A stretch of DNA of 64,000 bases from Dyella caseinilytica (GCF_016865235.1 NZ_CP064030.1:1116001-1180000), one strand, 5' to 3'. Shown: positions 33,785 through 43,164, counted from the first letter of the stretch. A program made the numbers and translations. The notes: generated by a model not told the origin, from the letters alone.

Positions 33785-34585
33785 ATGCGCATTGATGTCG
33801 TCACGCTGTTTCCCGACTTCATGCGTCAGTGCGCCGCTGTAGGTGTCGTAGGACGCGCGCAGCAGCGTGAGCTGTTGCAGGTGGAAACCTGGAACCCGCG
33901 CGATTACGCCACCGACAATTACCGTACCGTGGACGGCCGCACCTGCGGCGGTGGTCCCGGCATGGTGATGCTGATCGAGCCGTTACGCGCAGCCCTTAGG
34001 GCCGTACGTGACGCGGCACCGGGTCCGGTGCATGTGATTTATCTCAGTCCGCAAGGAGCGCGGCTGACGCAGGGTAGGGTGGAAGCGCTGGCGAAATTGC
34101 CGCGCATCGCCTTGCTCTGTGGACGTTACGAAGGTGTGGACGAGCGCCTGCTGGCGCACGAGGTCGACGAAGAGCTTTCTATCGGCGACTATGTGCTGTC
34201 CGGCGGCGAGCTTGGAGCCGCGGTGATCATTGATGCCGTGGGCCGCCTGCAGGAAGGTGCGCTGAATGACGCGCAATCGGCCGAGCAGGATTCGTTTTCG
34301 AACGGACTGCTCGATTGCCCGCACTATGCAAAACCGGTGCACGATGCACTGGGCGACGTACCGGAGGTGCTGCTTTCCGGCGATCACGCGGCCATTCGCC
34401 GCTGGCGTCTGAAGCAGTCGCTGGGACGGACCTGGTTGCGACGTCCCGATTTATTGGCGCAGCGCGTGCTGGATAAAGAGTCCCGTGCGCTGTTGGATGA
34501 ATTCCGCCGCGAATATGCTCGAGAAGAGCAGGCACAGAAGCCATCGCGGCAAAACGATGCGGTCAATGAAGACCGCAATCATTGA
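33785..34585 (+). CDS. trmD: tRNA (guanine37-N1)-methyltransferase TrmD
   Basis: A 266-residue SPOUT methyltransferase that methylates G37 in tRNA and prevents +1 frameshifting. The start MRIDVVTLFPDFM, the knot LLCGRYEGVDERL and IGDYVLSGGELGA are typical. The last 20 residues are polar and variable. Confidence 0.97.
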   Translation: MRIDVVTLFPDFMRQCAAVGVVGRAQQRELLQVETWNPRDYATDNYRTVDGRTCGGGPGMVMLIEPLRAALRAVRDAAPGPVHVIYLSPQGARLTQGRVEALAKLPRIALLCGRYEGVDERLLAHEVDEELSIGDYVLSGGELGAAVIIDAVGRLQEGALNDAQSAEQDSFSNGLLDCPHYAKPVHDALGDVPEVLLSGDHAAIRRWRLKQSLGRTWLRRPDLLAQRVLDKESRALLDEFRREYAREEQAQKPSRQNDAVNEDRNH

Positions 34586-34603
34586 GAAAAGACAGGTGTT
34601 GCC

Positions 34604-34969
34604 ATGAACAAGATCATCGAACAGTTCGAAGCCGAGCAGATCACCCGCCAGCTGCCGGAGTTCGGCCCTGGCGACACCGTGGTGGTCAACGTCAAGGTGA
34701 AGGAAGGTAACCGCGAGCGCGTACAGGCGTTCGAGGGTGTCGTTATCGCCAAGCGCAGCCGCGGTCTGCATTCCGCTTTCACCGTGCGCAAGATCTCGCA
34801 CGGCACCGGCGTGGAGCGCGTGTTCCAGGCGCACAGCCCGACCATCGAGTCGGTGCAGGTGAAGCGCAAGGGCAAGGTCCGTGGCGCCAAGCTGTATTAC
34901 CTGCGCGGTCTGGAAGGCAAGGCTGCCCGCATCAAGGAAGACATCGGCGCCGCTTCGTCGGCCGACTGA
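34604..34969 (+). CDS. rplS: 50S ribosomal protein L19
   Basis: A 121-residue L19 with FGPGDTVVVNVKVKEGNRER and FTVRKISHGTGVERVF. It is the last gene of the rpsP operon and is followed by a strong terminator. Confidence 0.97.
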   Translation: MNKIIEQFEAEQITRQLPEFGPGDTVVVNVKVKEGNRERVQAFEGVVIAKRSRGLHSAFTVRKISHGTGVERVFQAHSPTIESVQVKRKGKVRGAKLYYLRGLEGKAARIKEDIGAASSAD

Positions 34970-34993
34970 TTCCGGCGCACATCGTGCAAAGAA

Positions 34994-35022
34994 AACCCGC
35001 GGAGCGATCCGCGGGTTTTTTG
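34994..35022 (+). terminator. Intrinsic terminator of the rpsP-rimM-trmD-rplS operon
   Basis: A 10-bp stem AACCCGCGGA/TCCGCGGGTT with a GCGA loop is followed by a run of T. Confidence 0.93.
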
Positions 35023-35107
35023 TTTATAGCCTTTATAGCCGCGCAATATGGCGCTTTAGCCCTCACCTCTACAGCGACGCGAAGCTAGTCCCGTGGATGT
35101 GCAGGTT

Positions 35108-37162
35108 TTATAGGTTCACCGCCAACCGCTGCGGCTCCTGCAGGAAGTTGCCCTGCACAAAGTCCACGCCGCAAGCGAACAGCATCGAGGTGCTGGCCGC
35201 ATCCTCCACCCATTCGGCCACGGTCATGCGCTTCATCTCATGCGCCTGCTGGCAGATCTCGGTGATCTTTTTCTGGTTTTCCGGATGCTGCGGAAGATCG
35301 GCCATAAAGCTGCGATCGATCTTCAGATAGTCGGCATCGATATGGTTAAGCAGCTGGAAGGAATTGAGGCCTGAACCGAACTGTTCCAACGCAAAGAAGC
35401 CGCCGAGTTTTTTCCAGGCCGTAATGAATTCCTGCGCCGGGCGCAGCATGGTGACGACCTTGCTCTCGGTCATTTCCAGCACCATCCGACCACTCTTGAG
35501 ATTGGCCTGTTTCAGCGTGCGCTCCAGCCACGGCAGCAGGTTGGCTTGCTGCTGCAGCGACTCAGGCGTGAGCTTGATGAAGAAGGTGGTCGGGAAACCA
35601 AGCCGCTCGCGCGACTTCAGCGCGCTGATCGCCTGGTTCAGTACCCAGCGGTCGATTTCCGCGTTGAGACCGTGCTTTTCGGCAATGGGCATGAAGAAGC
35701 CTGGCGGCACTTCGCCCTGTGGGCCGTTCATGCGCAGCAGTATTTCCGAGTAATCGCCTTCGGCATCCTGCAGGCTGATGGTTTGCTGGTGATATAGCGA
35801 GAACTCGTTCTGGGTTAACGCCTGCCGCAACAGGCCCAGCCAATTGCGCTCGCGTTCCGCGTCGGCCTTTTCTCTTGCAGCCGGATCATGCAGCTCAATG
35901 CGGTTGCCACCCTGGCTCTGTGCGCTGCGCAGGGCCTGGCTGGTCTGGTTGAGCAGCATGTCGGTATTGGCATTCTTTTCGCCCAGCAGGCTGCCGCCGA
36001 TGCTGGTGGTGAGCGTGATGGACTGCGTACCAAGATCGAAAATGCCGCGCGCGATCAGCTGCTGCAAGTTGCTGATCCAGGTGCGGATGTCGTCGTCGTT
36101 TTCGGTTTGCAGGATCACGCCGACGGTATGTTCGGCCAGCAGACCGGCGACATCTTCCTGGCCCAGTTGTGCACTGACGCGTTTGGCGAAGGCAGCCAGC
36201 AATTCATCAGCCTTGCCCAAGCCGATGCCGTTGACGATCTGGCCCCAGTTGTCCGGTTCGATCAGCAGCAGGGTCTGGCCCTTGCGCCCTTCGCTGGCGG
36301 CGGCGACGGCGTTGTCGATCAGTTCCAGTGTGCGTGCGCGGTTGAAAAGCCCGGTGACGGAGTCACGCTGCAGTTGCTCAACCAGCGCCGGATCGATCTG
36401 CTGGCGCCGGAAGACGATTTGCAGGCAGGGCTCGCCTTCGAAGGTAGCGTGGGCGAACTCCGCCGTGGCCGGAAATGTGCTGCCGTCCGCGCGGCGCGCG
36501 TGCAGTTCCAACCGGTCGTTGGCTTTCTCACCACGGGACAGCGCACGCAGCAGATTCTTGAAGCTGTCGGCATTGGCCGGCCCGATCAGGTCCAGGACCG
36601 GCAGACCGAGCAGATCGTCGTAGTCGGCGTAGCCAAAAGTATCCAGGTAGGAACGATTGGCGCGCACGTGCATGCCTTCGTGCACATAAGAGATGGGGTC
36701 GTTGGAGGAGTCGAGCAGGGCATCGCAGCGGCGCTCGGATTCGCGCAGGGCCGTTTCGAGCCGGCGAACTTGCCGGCGCGTGTTGAGTGAGTCGAATTCG
36801 CGCTTGATGACCGTGATCAGCTGCTTGGGTTGGCTGCGCGAGGCGACGCCTTGCACGCCATCCTGGAACATTTCCGCGACGCCCTGATCATCGATTTTCG
36901 TCACGCAGGCGATCAGTGCGATATCGCGCGCGCTGGCGTCGATCTGCTGAGCGACGTTGCGCAGCGGCAATCCGTTCACGCCGGGGTTGAATAGCACGAG
37001 GTCGGGGCCGAGCTCTTCCAGCGCAGTGTGGATCTGCTCCGTGGTCGTTGCCCTCGCGGGCCGTACCGCAATGCCCGCGTTACGCAACAAAGTGATGATC
37101 TGTTCCGCGTCCTCGATCGAATTCTCGATGAAGAGGATCTTTATAACGGAGTCTGTCTTCAT
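35108..37162 (-). CDS. fimX: FimX-like degenerate REC-PAS-GGDEF-EAL protein
   Basis: A 684-residue signalling protein. Domains: a receiver-like N-terminus (about 1-130) whose phospho-acceptor region reads DLVLFNPGVNG without the usual Asp; a PAS domain (about 145-260, SNDPISYVHEGMHVRANRSY); a GGDEF domain with AEHTVGVI in place of GGDEF; and an EAL domain with EILLRM for EALLR and EQFGSG for DDFGTG. Such decay on both halves is the hallmark of FimX, a c-di-GMP receptor that acts on type IV pilus assembly through PilZ and PilB. It probably binds, and does not make or break, c-di-GMP. Confidence 0.82.
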   Translation of the reverse strand: MKTDSVIKILFIENSIEDAEQIITLLRNAGIAVRPARATTTEQIHTALEELGPDLVLFNPGVNGLPLRNVAQQIDASARDIALIACVTKIDDQGVAEMFQDGVQGVASRSQPKQLITVIKREFDSLNTRRQVRRLETALRESERRCDALLDSSNDPISYVHEGMHVRANRSYLDTFGYADYDDLLGLPVLDLIGPANADSFKNLLRALSRGEKANDRLELHARRADGSTFPATAEFAHATFEGEPCLQIVFRRQQIDPALVEQLQRDSVTGLFNRARTLELIDNAVAAASEGRKGQTLLLIEPDNWGQIVNGIGLGKADELLAAFAKRVSAQLGQEDVAGLLAEHTVGVILQTENDDDIRTWISNLQQLIARGIFDLGTQSITLTTSIGGSLLGEKNANTDMLLNQTSQALRSAQSQGGNRIELHDPAAREKADAERERNWLGLLRQALTQNEFSLYHQQTISLQDAEGDYSEILLRMNGPQGEVPPGFFMPIAEKHGLNAEIDRWVLNQAISALKSRERLGFPTTFFIKLTPESLQQQANLLPWLERTLKQANLKSGRMVLEMTESKVVTMLRPAQEFITAWKKLGGFFALEQFGSGLNSFQLLNHIDADYLKIDRSFMADLPQHPENQKKITEICQQAHEMKRMTVAEWVEDAASTSMLFACGVDFVQGNFLQEPQRLAVNL

Positions 37163-37303
37163 GGGCGCGTCGTGCTTCCTTGGATAGGGCGGCCCCTGCG
37201 GAAGGTGTCCGAGGGCTCACCGGCACTACATCGAAGTTTTAGCGGATTCCGTTCAGCCTCGCCACCGTTAATTCACATAAAGGTGACGAAGCGCATTCCT
37301 TGC

Positions 37304-38317
37304 TTACATTGGCCGCTTGGAAGGATCGCCTTCAACTTCGCGGACCAGCTTGGGAACGAGATAGCCGGGCAGGCGAGTGCGGATGGTCTCTACCAACGCC
37401 TGTGCCTGCTCATCGGTGACTTCGAAATGCGCCGCGCCCTGCACGCGATCGAGCTGGTGCAGGTAGTAGGGCAGCACGCCTGCCGCGAACAGACGCTCGG
37501 ACAATGCCACCAGCGCATCGGCGTTGTCGTTGATGCCACGCAGGAGCACCGACTGGTTAAGAAGTGTTGCACCCGCCTCGCGCAGGCCTGCGCACGCTGC
37601 GTCCACGGTGCTATCAAACTCGTTGGCATGATTAGCGTGCAGCACCACCACTTTCTGCAGCGGCAGCGCATGCAGCCATTCAAGGAAGGGCGCGTCGATA
37701 CGCTCGGGCAATACCACTGGCAGGCGTGTATGAATACGCAGGCGAGTGATGTGCCGAAGTCCGGCCAGCCCGCGGCTGAGCTCCTCAAGCTTGCTGGTGG
37801 CCAGCGACAGCGGATCACCGCCGGAGAGGATCAGCTCGTTAATCGACTTGTCATGAGAGACGTGCTCCAGGGCCTCTTGCCACTGGTTTGCCGCGGCCAT
37901 CTCATCGCCATACGGGAAGTGCCGCCGGAAGCAATAGCGGCAATTGATCGCGCAACTGCCACTGGCAATCAGCAGCGCTCGACCCTGGTACTTGTGCAGT
38001 ACACCTTGCGCTTCGCGGGAAGCCAGGTCGCCGACGGCATCGGTCACGAAACCCGGTGTCTGTTCCAGTTCAGCCAGTTGTGGCAGCGCTTGCAGCAGCA
38101 ACGGATCCCGCGCATCGCCAGGGCGCATGCGGGCCACGAAGCCGCGGGGGACGCGTAGCGCGAAGCCGGCATCATCCGCAGGCAGACGGCCGGCGAGGTG
38201 ACCCAGCGCGAGCAGGTCCAGCAGCTCGCGGCTATCGGTGACCGCCTCGCGCCAAAGCTGCCGCCAGTCGGATGTGACAGAGGGTGTAATGCGGGCGCCA
38301 GAGCTTGCGGTTATCAT
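37304..38317 (-). CDS. epmB: EF-P beta-lysylation protein EpmB (lysine 2,3-aminomutase family)
   Basis: A 337-residue radical SAM enzyme with the cluster cysteines Cys122, Cys126 and Cys129 (SCAINCRYCFRRHFPY) and a PLP-binding C-terminal part. It turns alpha-lysine into beta-lysine for modification of EF-P. It is divergent from efp, 86 nt away, which supports the assignment. The ATG at 38317 is preferred over the upstream TTG-type starts. EpmA is not in the window. Confidence 0.94.
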   Translation of the reverse strand: MITASSGARITPSVTSDWRQLWREAVTDSRELLDLLALGHLAGRLPADDAGFALRVPRGFVARMRPGDARDPLLLQALPQLAELEQTPGFVTDAVGDLASREAQGVLHKYQGRALLIASGSCAINCRYCFRRHFPYGDEMAAANQWQEALEHVSHDKSINELILSGGDPLSLATSKLEELSRGLAGLRHITRLRIHTRLPVVLPERIDAPFLEWLHALPLQKVVVLHANHANEFDSTVDAACAGLREAGATLLNQSVLLRGINDNADALVALSERLFAAGVLPYYLHQLDRVQGAAHFEVTDEQAQALVETIRTRLPGYLVPKLVREVEGDPSKRPM

Positions 38318-38403
38318 AGTGGGCTGGATACGGGCCTGCTGGCCCCTAAACAATCTATTTTAGCCGCTATTGGGCGGCAGTTTTCCCTATTGGAGCGAAG
38401 TAA

Positions 38404-38970
38404 ATGGCCAGTTACGACCTTAATGGCGTCAAGAACGGTCTGAAGATCATCGTCGACGGCGATCCGTACATCATCACCGAAGCCGAGTTCGTCAAGCCGG
38501 GCAAAGGCCAGGCCTTCACCCGCATCAAGATCCGCAACCTGCTCAACGGCCGTACGACGGAAAAGACCCTCAAGTCCAGCGACTCCTTCGAGGGCGCGGA
38601 CGTGGTCGATACCGACATGCAGTTCCTCTACAGCGACGGCGAATTCTGGCACTTCATGCATCAGGAGTCGTTCGAGCAGCATCAGGCCGACGCCGCCGCC
38701 ATGTCTGATACAGCCAAGTGGCTGAAGGGCGAGGAAGAGTGCGTGGTCACCCTGTGGAATGGTCGCCCGATCTCGGTGCAGGCGCCGAACTTCGTCCAGC
38801 TGAAGATCGTCGAAACCGACCCGGGTCTACGCGGCGATACCTCAGGCGGCGGTGGCAAGCCGGCCAAGCTGGAAACGGGCGCTGTGGTGCGCGTGCCGCT
38901 GTTCGTGAATCAGGAAGAAATCATCGAAGTCGACACCCGCACCGGCGAATACACCAAGCGTGTCAAGTGA
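38404..38970 (+). CDS. efp: Elongation factor P
   Basis: A 188-residue three-domain KOW/OB protein that relieves ribosome stalling at polyproline. The residue modified by EpmA/EpmB is Lys34, in the loop VKPGKGQAF, exactly at the E. coli position, so beta-lysylation is expected. GGAG lies upstream of the ATG. The stop codon forms the first bases of a long hairpin. Confidence 0.97.
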   Translation: MASYDLNGVKNGLKIIVDGDPYIITEAEFVKPGKGQAFTRIKIRNLLNGRTTEKTLKSSDSFEGADVVDTDMQFLYSDGEFWHFMHQESFEQHQADAAAMSDTAKWLKGEEECVVTLWNGRPISVQAPNFVQLKIVETDPGLRGDTSGGGGKPAKLETGAVVRVPLFVNQEEIIEVDTRTGEYTKRVK

Positions 38971-39010
38971 CACATCGGCTCGCGCTTTAGCGCGGCTTGC
39001 CGATGTGTCA
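38968..39010 (+). terminator. Long hairpin at the efp stop codon
   Basis: TGACACATCGGC and GCCGATGTGTCA (12 bp, perfect) enclose a smaller stem CGCGCT/AGCGCG. It includes the efp stop codon. There is no T-run, so it may block exonucleases or act with the next repeat. Confidence 0.6.
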
Positions 39011-39123
39011 TCCCGGCGCAGGCCGGGATCCAGTTCCAATAAATGTGCGAAGCACACAAAACCTAAACACCTTGAGTGCTTCGCGTAATTTAAAACTGGG
39101 TTCCAGGCGTCAGCGGAACGACA
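39006..39123. repeat. Family-A paired inverted repeat, copy 3, degenerate
   Basis: TGTCATCCCGGCGCAGGCCG at 39006-39025 continues to GGGATCCAG; the partner at about 39096-39123 has diverged. The spacer is longer than in the other copies (about 63 nt) and AT-rich. Confidence 0.6.
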
Positions 39124-39135
39124 CTCAAAACCCCT

Positions 39136-39164
39136 GGGGCGGACATCGTAAGATGTACCGCCCC
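39136..39164 (+). promoter_or_regulatory. Stable hairpin in the mtaD leader
   Basis: GGGGCGG-ACATC pairs with GATGT-A-CCGCCCC: 12 bp with one bulged A and a GTAA tetraloop. It ends 34 nt before the mtaD ATG. I do not recognise it as a known riboswitch. Confidence 0.5.
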
Positions 39165-39198
39165 ATCTTGTATCCATCCCCAGCAAGGCAATTGACCG

Positions 39199-40539
39199 AT
39201 GAGCCAGCACGCTCCGCAGACTGTTGATCTACTCATCGAGGCCCGGTGGGTCGTTCCGGTCGAGCCGCACAACATTGTGCTGGAACACCACGCCGTGGCC
39301 GTGAACGGTGACCGCATTGTCGCCATCCTGCCGATTGCGGAAGCGCGGCAAGCCTACGCGCCGCGAGAGCGCGTCGAACTGGGTGATCACGCGTTGATCC
39401 CCGGTCTGATCAATAGCCACACGCACAACCCGATGACCCTGCTGCGCGGCCTTGCCGACGATCTGCCGCTGATGGTCTGGCTGCAGCAGCACATCTGGCC
39501 GGTGGAGGCCAAGGTGATCGGTCCGGAATTCGTGCGCGATGGCGTCGAACTTGCGGTCGCCGAAATGATCCGTGGCGGCACCACCTGCGCCAACGAAAAC
39601 TACTTTTTTCCTGATGCCATCGGTGCGACGTACCACAAGCTTGGTTTCCGCGCGGTGGTCGGCTTGCCGGTCATCGAATTTCCCACGGCGTGGGCGCGTA
39701 CGCAGGACGAATACTTCGAGCGCGCTGCCGAAGTGCACGACGGCTTTCGCCATGATGCGCTGATTCGCACCGCGTTCGCGCCGCATGCGCCATATACGGT
39801 CTCGGACGAATCATTCGAGCGCATTCGCGTGCTGTCCGATCAGCTCGACATCCCAGTGCATCTGCATCTGCATGAAACCGCTCACGAGGTGGAAGACGAG
39901 CGCAAGAAGAGTGGCCTGCGTCCGTTCCAGCGCCTGCAGAAACTGGGTCTGGTCAACGATCGCCTGATCGCCGTGCACATGACCCAGCTCACTGAGGGTG
40001 AAATCGCAGCATGTGCTGAATCGGGCGTGTCAGTGGTGCATTGCCCCGAATCCAACCTGAAGCTCGCCTCCGGTTTTTGTCCGGCGGAGAAGTTGCGCAA
40101 GGCAGGCGTGAATGTCGCTGTCGGCACCGACGGCTGTGCTTCCAACAATGACGTCGACATGTTTGGCGAAATGCGCACCGCGGCGTTGCTGGCGAAAGCG
40201 GTGGCTGAGGACGCAGCAGCTTTCGACGCGGGGTATGCCTTGCGTTCTGCCACCATCAACGCAGCCAAAGCGCTGGGCCTGGAAGCCAGCGTCGGTTCGA
40301 TCGAAATTGGCAAGCAGGCGGATCTCGCCGCGGTTCGACTCAGTGATCTGGAAACCCAGCCGTTGTTCCATATCGTGTCGCAACTCGTCTATGCCACAGG
40401 CCGCCACCAGGTCAGCGACGTATGGATTGCTGGTAAGCGCAAACTGGCGGCACGAGAACTCGTCGATATGGACGTGCCCGGCATCCTGGCGCGCACACAT
40501 GCCTGGCGCGAACGCATTGCTGCGGTGGATTCGGTTTGA
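39199..40539 (+). CDS. mtaD: 5-methylthioadenosine/S-adenosylhomocysteine deaminase-type amidohydrolase
   Basis: A 446-residue metal amidohydrolase of the TRZ/ATZ group. Zinc ligands are visible in INSHTHNP, then HLHLHETAHEVEDE and the Asp in AVGTDGCASNNDVD. It should deaminate MTA, SAH or adenosine-like substrates in methionine salvage. The next genes (a YCII protein and ubiG, a SAM-dependent methyltransferase that releases SAH) fit. Guanine or chlorohydrolase-type relatives cannot be fully excluded. Confidence 0.85.
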   Translation: MSQHAPQTVDLLIEARWVVPVEPHNIVLEHHAVAVNGDRIVAILPIAEARQAYAPRERVELGDHALIPGLINSHTHNPMTLLRGLADDLPLMVWLQQHIWPVEAKVIGPEFVRDGVELAVAEMIRGGTTCANENYFFPDAIGATYHKLGFRAVVGLPVIEFPTAWARTQDEYFERAAEVHDGFRHDALIRTAFAPHAPYTVSDESFERIRVLSDQLDIPVHLHLHETAHEVEDERKKSGLRPFQRLQKLGLVNDRLIAVHMTQLTEGEIAACAESGVSVVHCPESNLKLASGFCPAEKLRKAGVNVAVGTDGCASNNDVDMFGEMRTAALLAKAVAEDAAAFDAGYALRSATINAAKALGLEASVGSIEIGKQADLAAVRLSDLETQPLFHIVSQLVYATGRHQVSDVWIAGKRKLAARELVDMDVPGILARTHAWRERIAAVDSV

Positions 40540-40550
40540 AGGCAATGAAT

Positions 40551-40805
40551 ATGAATCGTTATCTCGTCATGTTATTCCGCCGTCCGCAGGTCGATCCCGC
40601 TGTGGTGCCGCTGCACCAGCAGTTCCTCGAGGATTTGCGTGCACAAGGCCGCAACGAGATGTCCGGTCCGTTTGGCGACAAATCGGGCGGTGCCTATCTG
40701 TTGCGTGCTGAGTCGATGGAGCAGGCACTGGCGATTGCCCACAGCGATCCGGCGCACACCAGCGGTGGATGGGATATCACGCTTTACGAATGGAACGCGC
40801 GTTAA
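40551..40805 (+). CDS. YCII-family small protein
   Basis: An 84-residue protein of the YciI-like ferredoxin fold (RYLVMLFRRP, HQQFLEDLRAQGR, ALAIAHSDPAHTSG). The conserved His and Asp pair of the family is present; some members are dehydrochlorinases or hydrolases, most are unassigned. GAAGG is 8 nt before the ATG at 40551, which lies 12 nt after the mtaD stop, so it is in the same operon. Confidence 0.8.
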   Translation: MNRYLVMLFRRPQVDPAVVPLHQQFLEDLRAQGRNEMSGPFGDKSGGAYLLRAESMEQALAIAHSDPAHTSGGWDITLYEWNAR

Positions 40806-40833
40806 ATTGAGCGAATTAGCTGGAGTCTTCACC

Positions 40834-41538
40834 ATGACCGCACAAAACGTCAGCCACGACGAAATCGCCCGCTTCGACAAACTGGCGGCACGCTGGTGGG
40901 ACCCGGATGGCGAATCGCGCCCGCTGCATGATCTCAATCCGGTACGACTCGACTACGTGGCTTCGCGCGTTGCGCTGCGCGGTGCGAAAGTCGCCGATGT
41001 CGGCTGCGGTGGCGGTCTGCTTAGTGAAGCATTGGCCCGTGCCGGTGCGGATGTGGTCGGTATCGATCTCGGCTTGAAGGTGATCGAGATTGCACGACTG
41101 CACCTGCACGAATCCAATCTTAAGGTGGATTACCGCAAGCAATCGTCCGAGGAACTGGCTGCGGCCGAACCGGCCAGTTTCGATGCTGTGTGCTGCATGG
41201 AATTGATCGAGCACGTGCCTGATCCCGCCGCGCTGGTGAGGGATCTGGCGGCCATGCTCAAGCCGGGCGCGCGCCTGTTCATGTCCACGCTCAATCGCAC
41301 ACCGGCGGCGTTCGGTGCGGCGATTCTCGGCGCGGAATACCTGATGCGAATGCTGCCGCGCGGCACTCACCATTACGCCCAGTTCCTCAAACCCTCCGAG
41401 TTGGCGCGCCTGCTTCGACAGGAAGGTTTGGAGCTGGAGGACGTCAGCGGCTTTGGCTACAACCCGATGACGCGCAAGGCATGGCTGAGTCGCATCACTG
41501 CCGTCAATTATCTTCTCTGCGCACGCAAGCCCGCATGA
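40834..41538 (+). CDS. ubiG: Ubiquinone biosynthesis O-methyltransferase UbiG
   Basis: A 234-residue SAM-dependent methyltransferase carrying out both O-methylations of ubiquinone synthesis. The N-terminus (DEIARFDKLAARWWDPDGES) and motif I VADVGCGGGLLSEALA are typical, as are STLNRTPAAF and the membrane-binding stretch near YLMRMLPRGTHHY. Its stop overlaps the gph ATG (ATGA), the usual ubiG-gph order. Confidence 0.95.
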   Translation: MTAQNVSHDEIARFDKLAARWWDPDGESRPLHDLNPVRLDYVASRVALRGAKVADVGCGGGLLSEALARAGADVVGIDLGLKVIEIARLHLHESNLKVDYRKQSSEELAAAEPASFDAVCCMELIEHVPDPAALVRDLAAMLKPGARLFMSTLNRTPAAFGAAILGAEYLMRMLPRGTHHYAQFLKPSELARLLRQEGLELEDVSGFGYNPMTRKAWLSRITAVNYLLCARKPA

Positions 41539-42209
41539 AATCACTACCTAAATCGCCGCAAGGCGTACTGTTTGATCTGGACGGCACCTTGCTGGACAGT
41601 GCGCCGGATCTGCACGCTGCACTGGCTGTCTATTGCGACGAAGTCGGTGCAGCCGTGCCGTCATACGCCATGGTTCGCGAGGTCGTGTCGCGGGGTTCGC
41701 GCGCCATCCTGCGTTGCGCGTTTGCGGAAACCGACGAGCAATTGTTCGAGCGTATGCCACGCTATCTCGAGCTTTATCACTCGATGATGTCGCGGCACAC
41801 GCGCCCGTTCGAAGGCATCGATCCGCTGCTCGATGCGATGGAAGCCAACGGTCTTTCATGGGGCATCGTCACCAACAAACCGGGTTACCTCACCGATGAG
41901 TTGATCCGTCGGATTGGCTGGAATGATCGCGTTTGCGCGGTGGTTTCCGGCGATACGTTGCCGGTGCGCAAACCCGACCCTGCGCCGGTGCTGCTGGCCT
42001 GCGAACGCGGCGGATTGGATCCCGCGCGCTGCCTGTTCGTCGGCGACGACCGGCGTGATGTGCAGGCCGGCAACGACGCGGGACTCTATTCGGTGGCTGT
42101 GCATTGGGGTTATCTCGATGGTGGCGATCCGCACGTGTGGGGCGCCGATGCGGTCGTCGAACATCCGCGCCAGCTCGCCCAGATGCTCCAGTTGAAGGTG
42201 GTGGCGTGA
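41535..42209 (+). CDS. gph: Phosphoglycolate phosphatase (HAD family)
   Basis: A 224-residue HAD hydrolase with motif I LFDLDGTLLDSAPDL, motif II VTNKPG, the Lys of motif III in RKPDPAPV and motif IV VGDDRRDVQAGNDAG. The position after ubiG supports Gph, though MupP-like N-acetylmuramic acid 6-phosphate phosphatases have the same look and are also found here in some genera. It overlaps the next gene by GTGA. Confidence 0.85.
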   Translation: MKSLPKSPQGVLFDLDGTLLDSAPDLHAALAVYCDEVGAAVPSYAMVREVVSRGSRAILRCAFAETDEQLFERMPRYLELYHSMMSRHTRPFEGIDPLLDAMEANGLSWGIVTNKPGYLTDELIRRIGWNDRVCAVVSGDTLPVRKPDPAPVLLACERGGLDPARCLFVGDDRRDVQAGNDAGLYSVAVHWGYLDGGDPHVWGADAVVEHPRQLAQMLQLKVVA

Positions 42210-43063
42210 GCCTGGATGTTTCCCAGCACGGCGCCCTGCAGAGCTACATCGACAAATGGCTCGCCGTGCAACCCCAGCAGCGGATGGCGCTGGTGTTTGT
42301 CGATCCGGGCAAATATCCCGGCCATGTCGCGCTGGCGGCGCTGGAACAGGAGCTGCTGTCGGCGGCCTACGGCATTCGCGAACCGCACGTAGCTGCCACC
42401 AAGCTCAACTGGTGGGCGGAAGAACTGAGTGGCGCTGCTGCCAGCGGTGGCCGTCATCCGTTGACACGAGTGCTGTTCGACGATGAGCGCGCACACGCGC
42501 TGCCGCAGGAACAGTGGCTCGCGCCGGTGCTGGCAGCGATGGCGCAGTTGGAAGAGGGCACGGCGGTGGATTTCGCGGCCCAGCTCAACGCCGCCTCCGC
42601 GCTGCACGGCGCGCTGGCTAACTTGGAAACGGTCTGGTGGTATGGCCAGGCGGTATCGTCCGAACGCGCCGCGCGCTTGGCCACCTTGAGCCATCTGCTT
42701 TACGCGCTGCGCCGTCTGCAGGACGATGCCGAGCGCGATCGCCTGCCGCTGCCGATGGCGAGGCTGGCCCGCTTCAGCTTGAACCGGACCAGCCTGCGCG
42801 AGTCCAGCGACGCCCGAAATCAGGCCATCAAGGCCCAACTGGATGATTTGACGTCGGCCTGGACCGAGGCGGCACGCCTGGATGGTCCTTTGAGCGTGTT
42901 CCGCGCGCTTGAGGCCGGACAGGGTGAGCGTCTGGTGCGCAAGGCCGCAGGTGCGGGCGAGCCCCTGGCGATACTGCAGCAGGGTGGTCCAGACAGCGGC
43001 TTTCTGGCCACGCTGCGTGCCTGGCAGGCAGCGCGACATTGGCGGACCCGCGTTGCCGCGTAA
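42206..43063 (+). CDS. Squalene/phytoene synthase-like protein
   Basis: A 285-residue all-helical protein with KLNWWAEELSG and LYALRRLQDDAERDRLPLP, which recall the trans-isoprenyl synthase fold seen in the NDUFAF6-like branch. The two DxxxD motifs of a real squalene synthase are not intact (only RLQDDAERD resembles one), so catalysis is doubtful. GTG at 42206 overlaps the gph stop (GTGA), so it is coupled to gph. Confidence 0.6.
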   Translation: MSLDVSQHGALQSYIDKWLAVQPQQRMALVFVDPGKYPGHVALAALEQELLSAAYGIREPHVAATKLNWWAEELSGAAASGGRHPLTRVLFDDERAHALPQEQWLAPVLAAMAQLEEGTAVDFAAQLNAASALHGALANLETVWWYGQAVSSERAARLATLSHLLYALRRLQDDAERDRLPLPMARLARFSLNRTSLRESSDARNQAIKAQLDDLTSAWTEAARLDGPLSVFRALEAGQGERLVRKAAGAGEPLAILQQGGPDSGFLATLRAWQAARHWRTRVAA

Positions 43064-43164
43064 ACGCACTGTTTCCTTGTCTGGGCCTGTTGCGACGCGG
43101 CAAGCTGCCCCAAGATAGAAGGGTCTCGCGGTGCCCGATAGCCGGGCTGTTACAGGACATTCCC

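Noticed and set aside
39136..39164. SAH riboswitch upstream of mtaD
   Set aside because: The conserved core and pseudoknot of known SAH riboswitches were not found; only a plain hairpin is visible.
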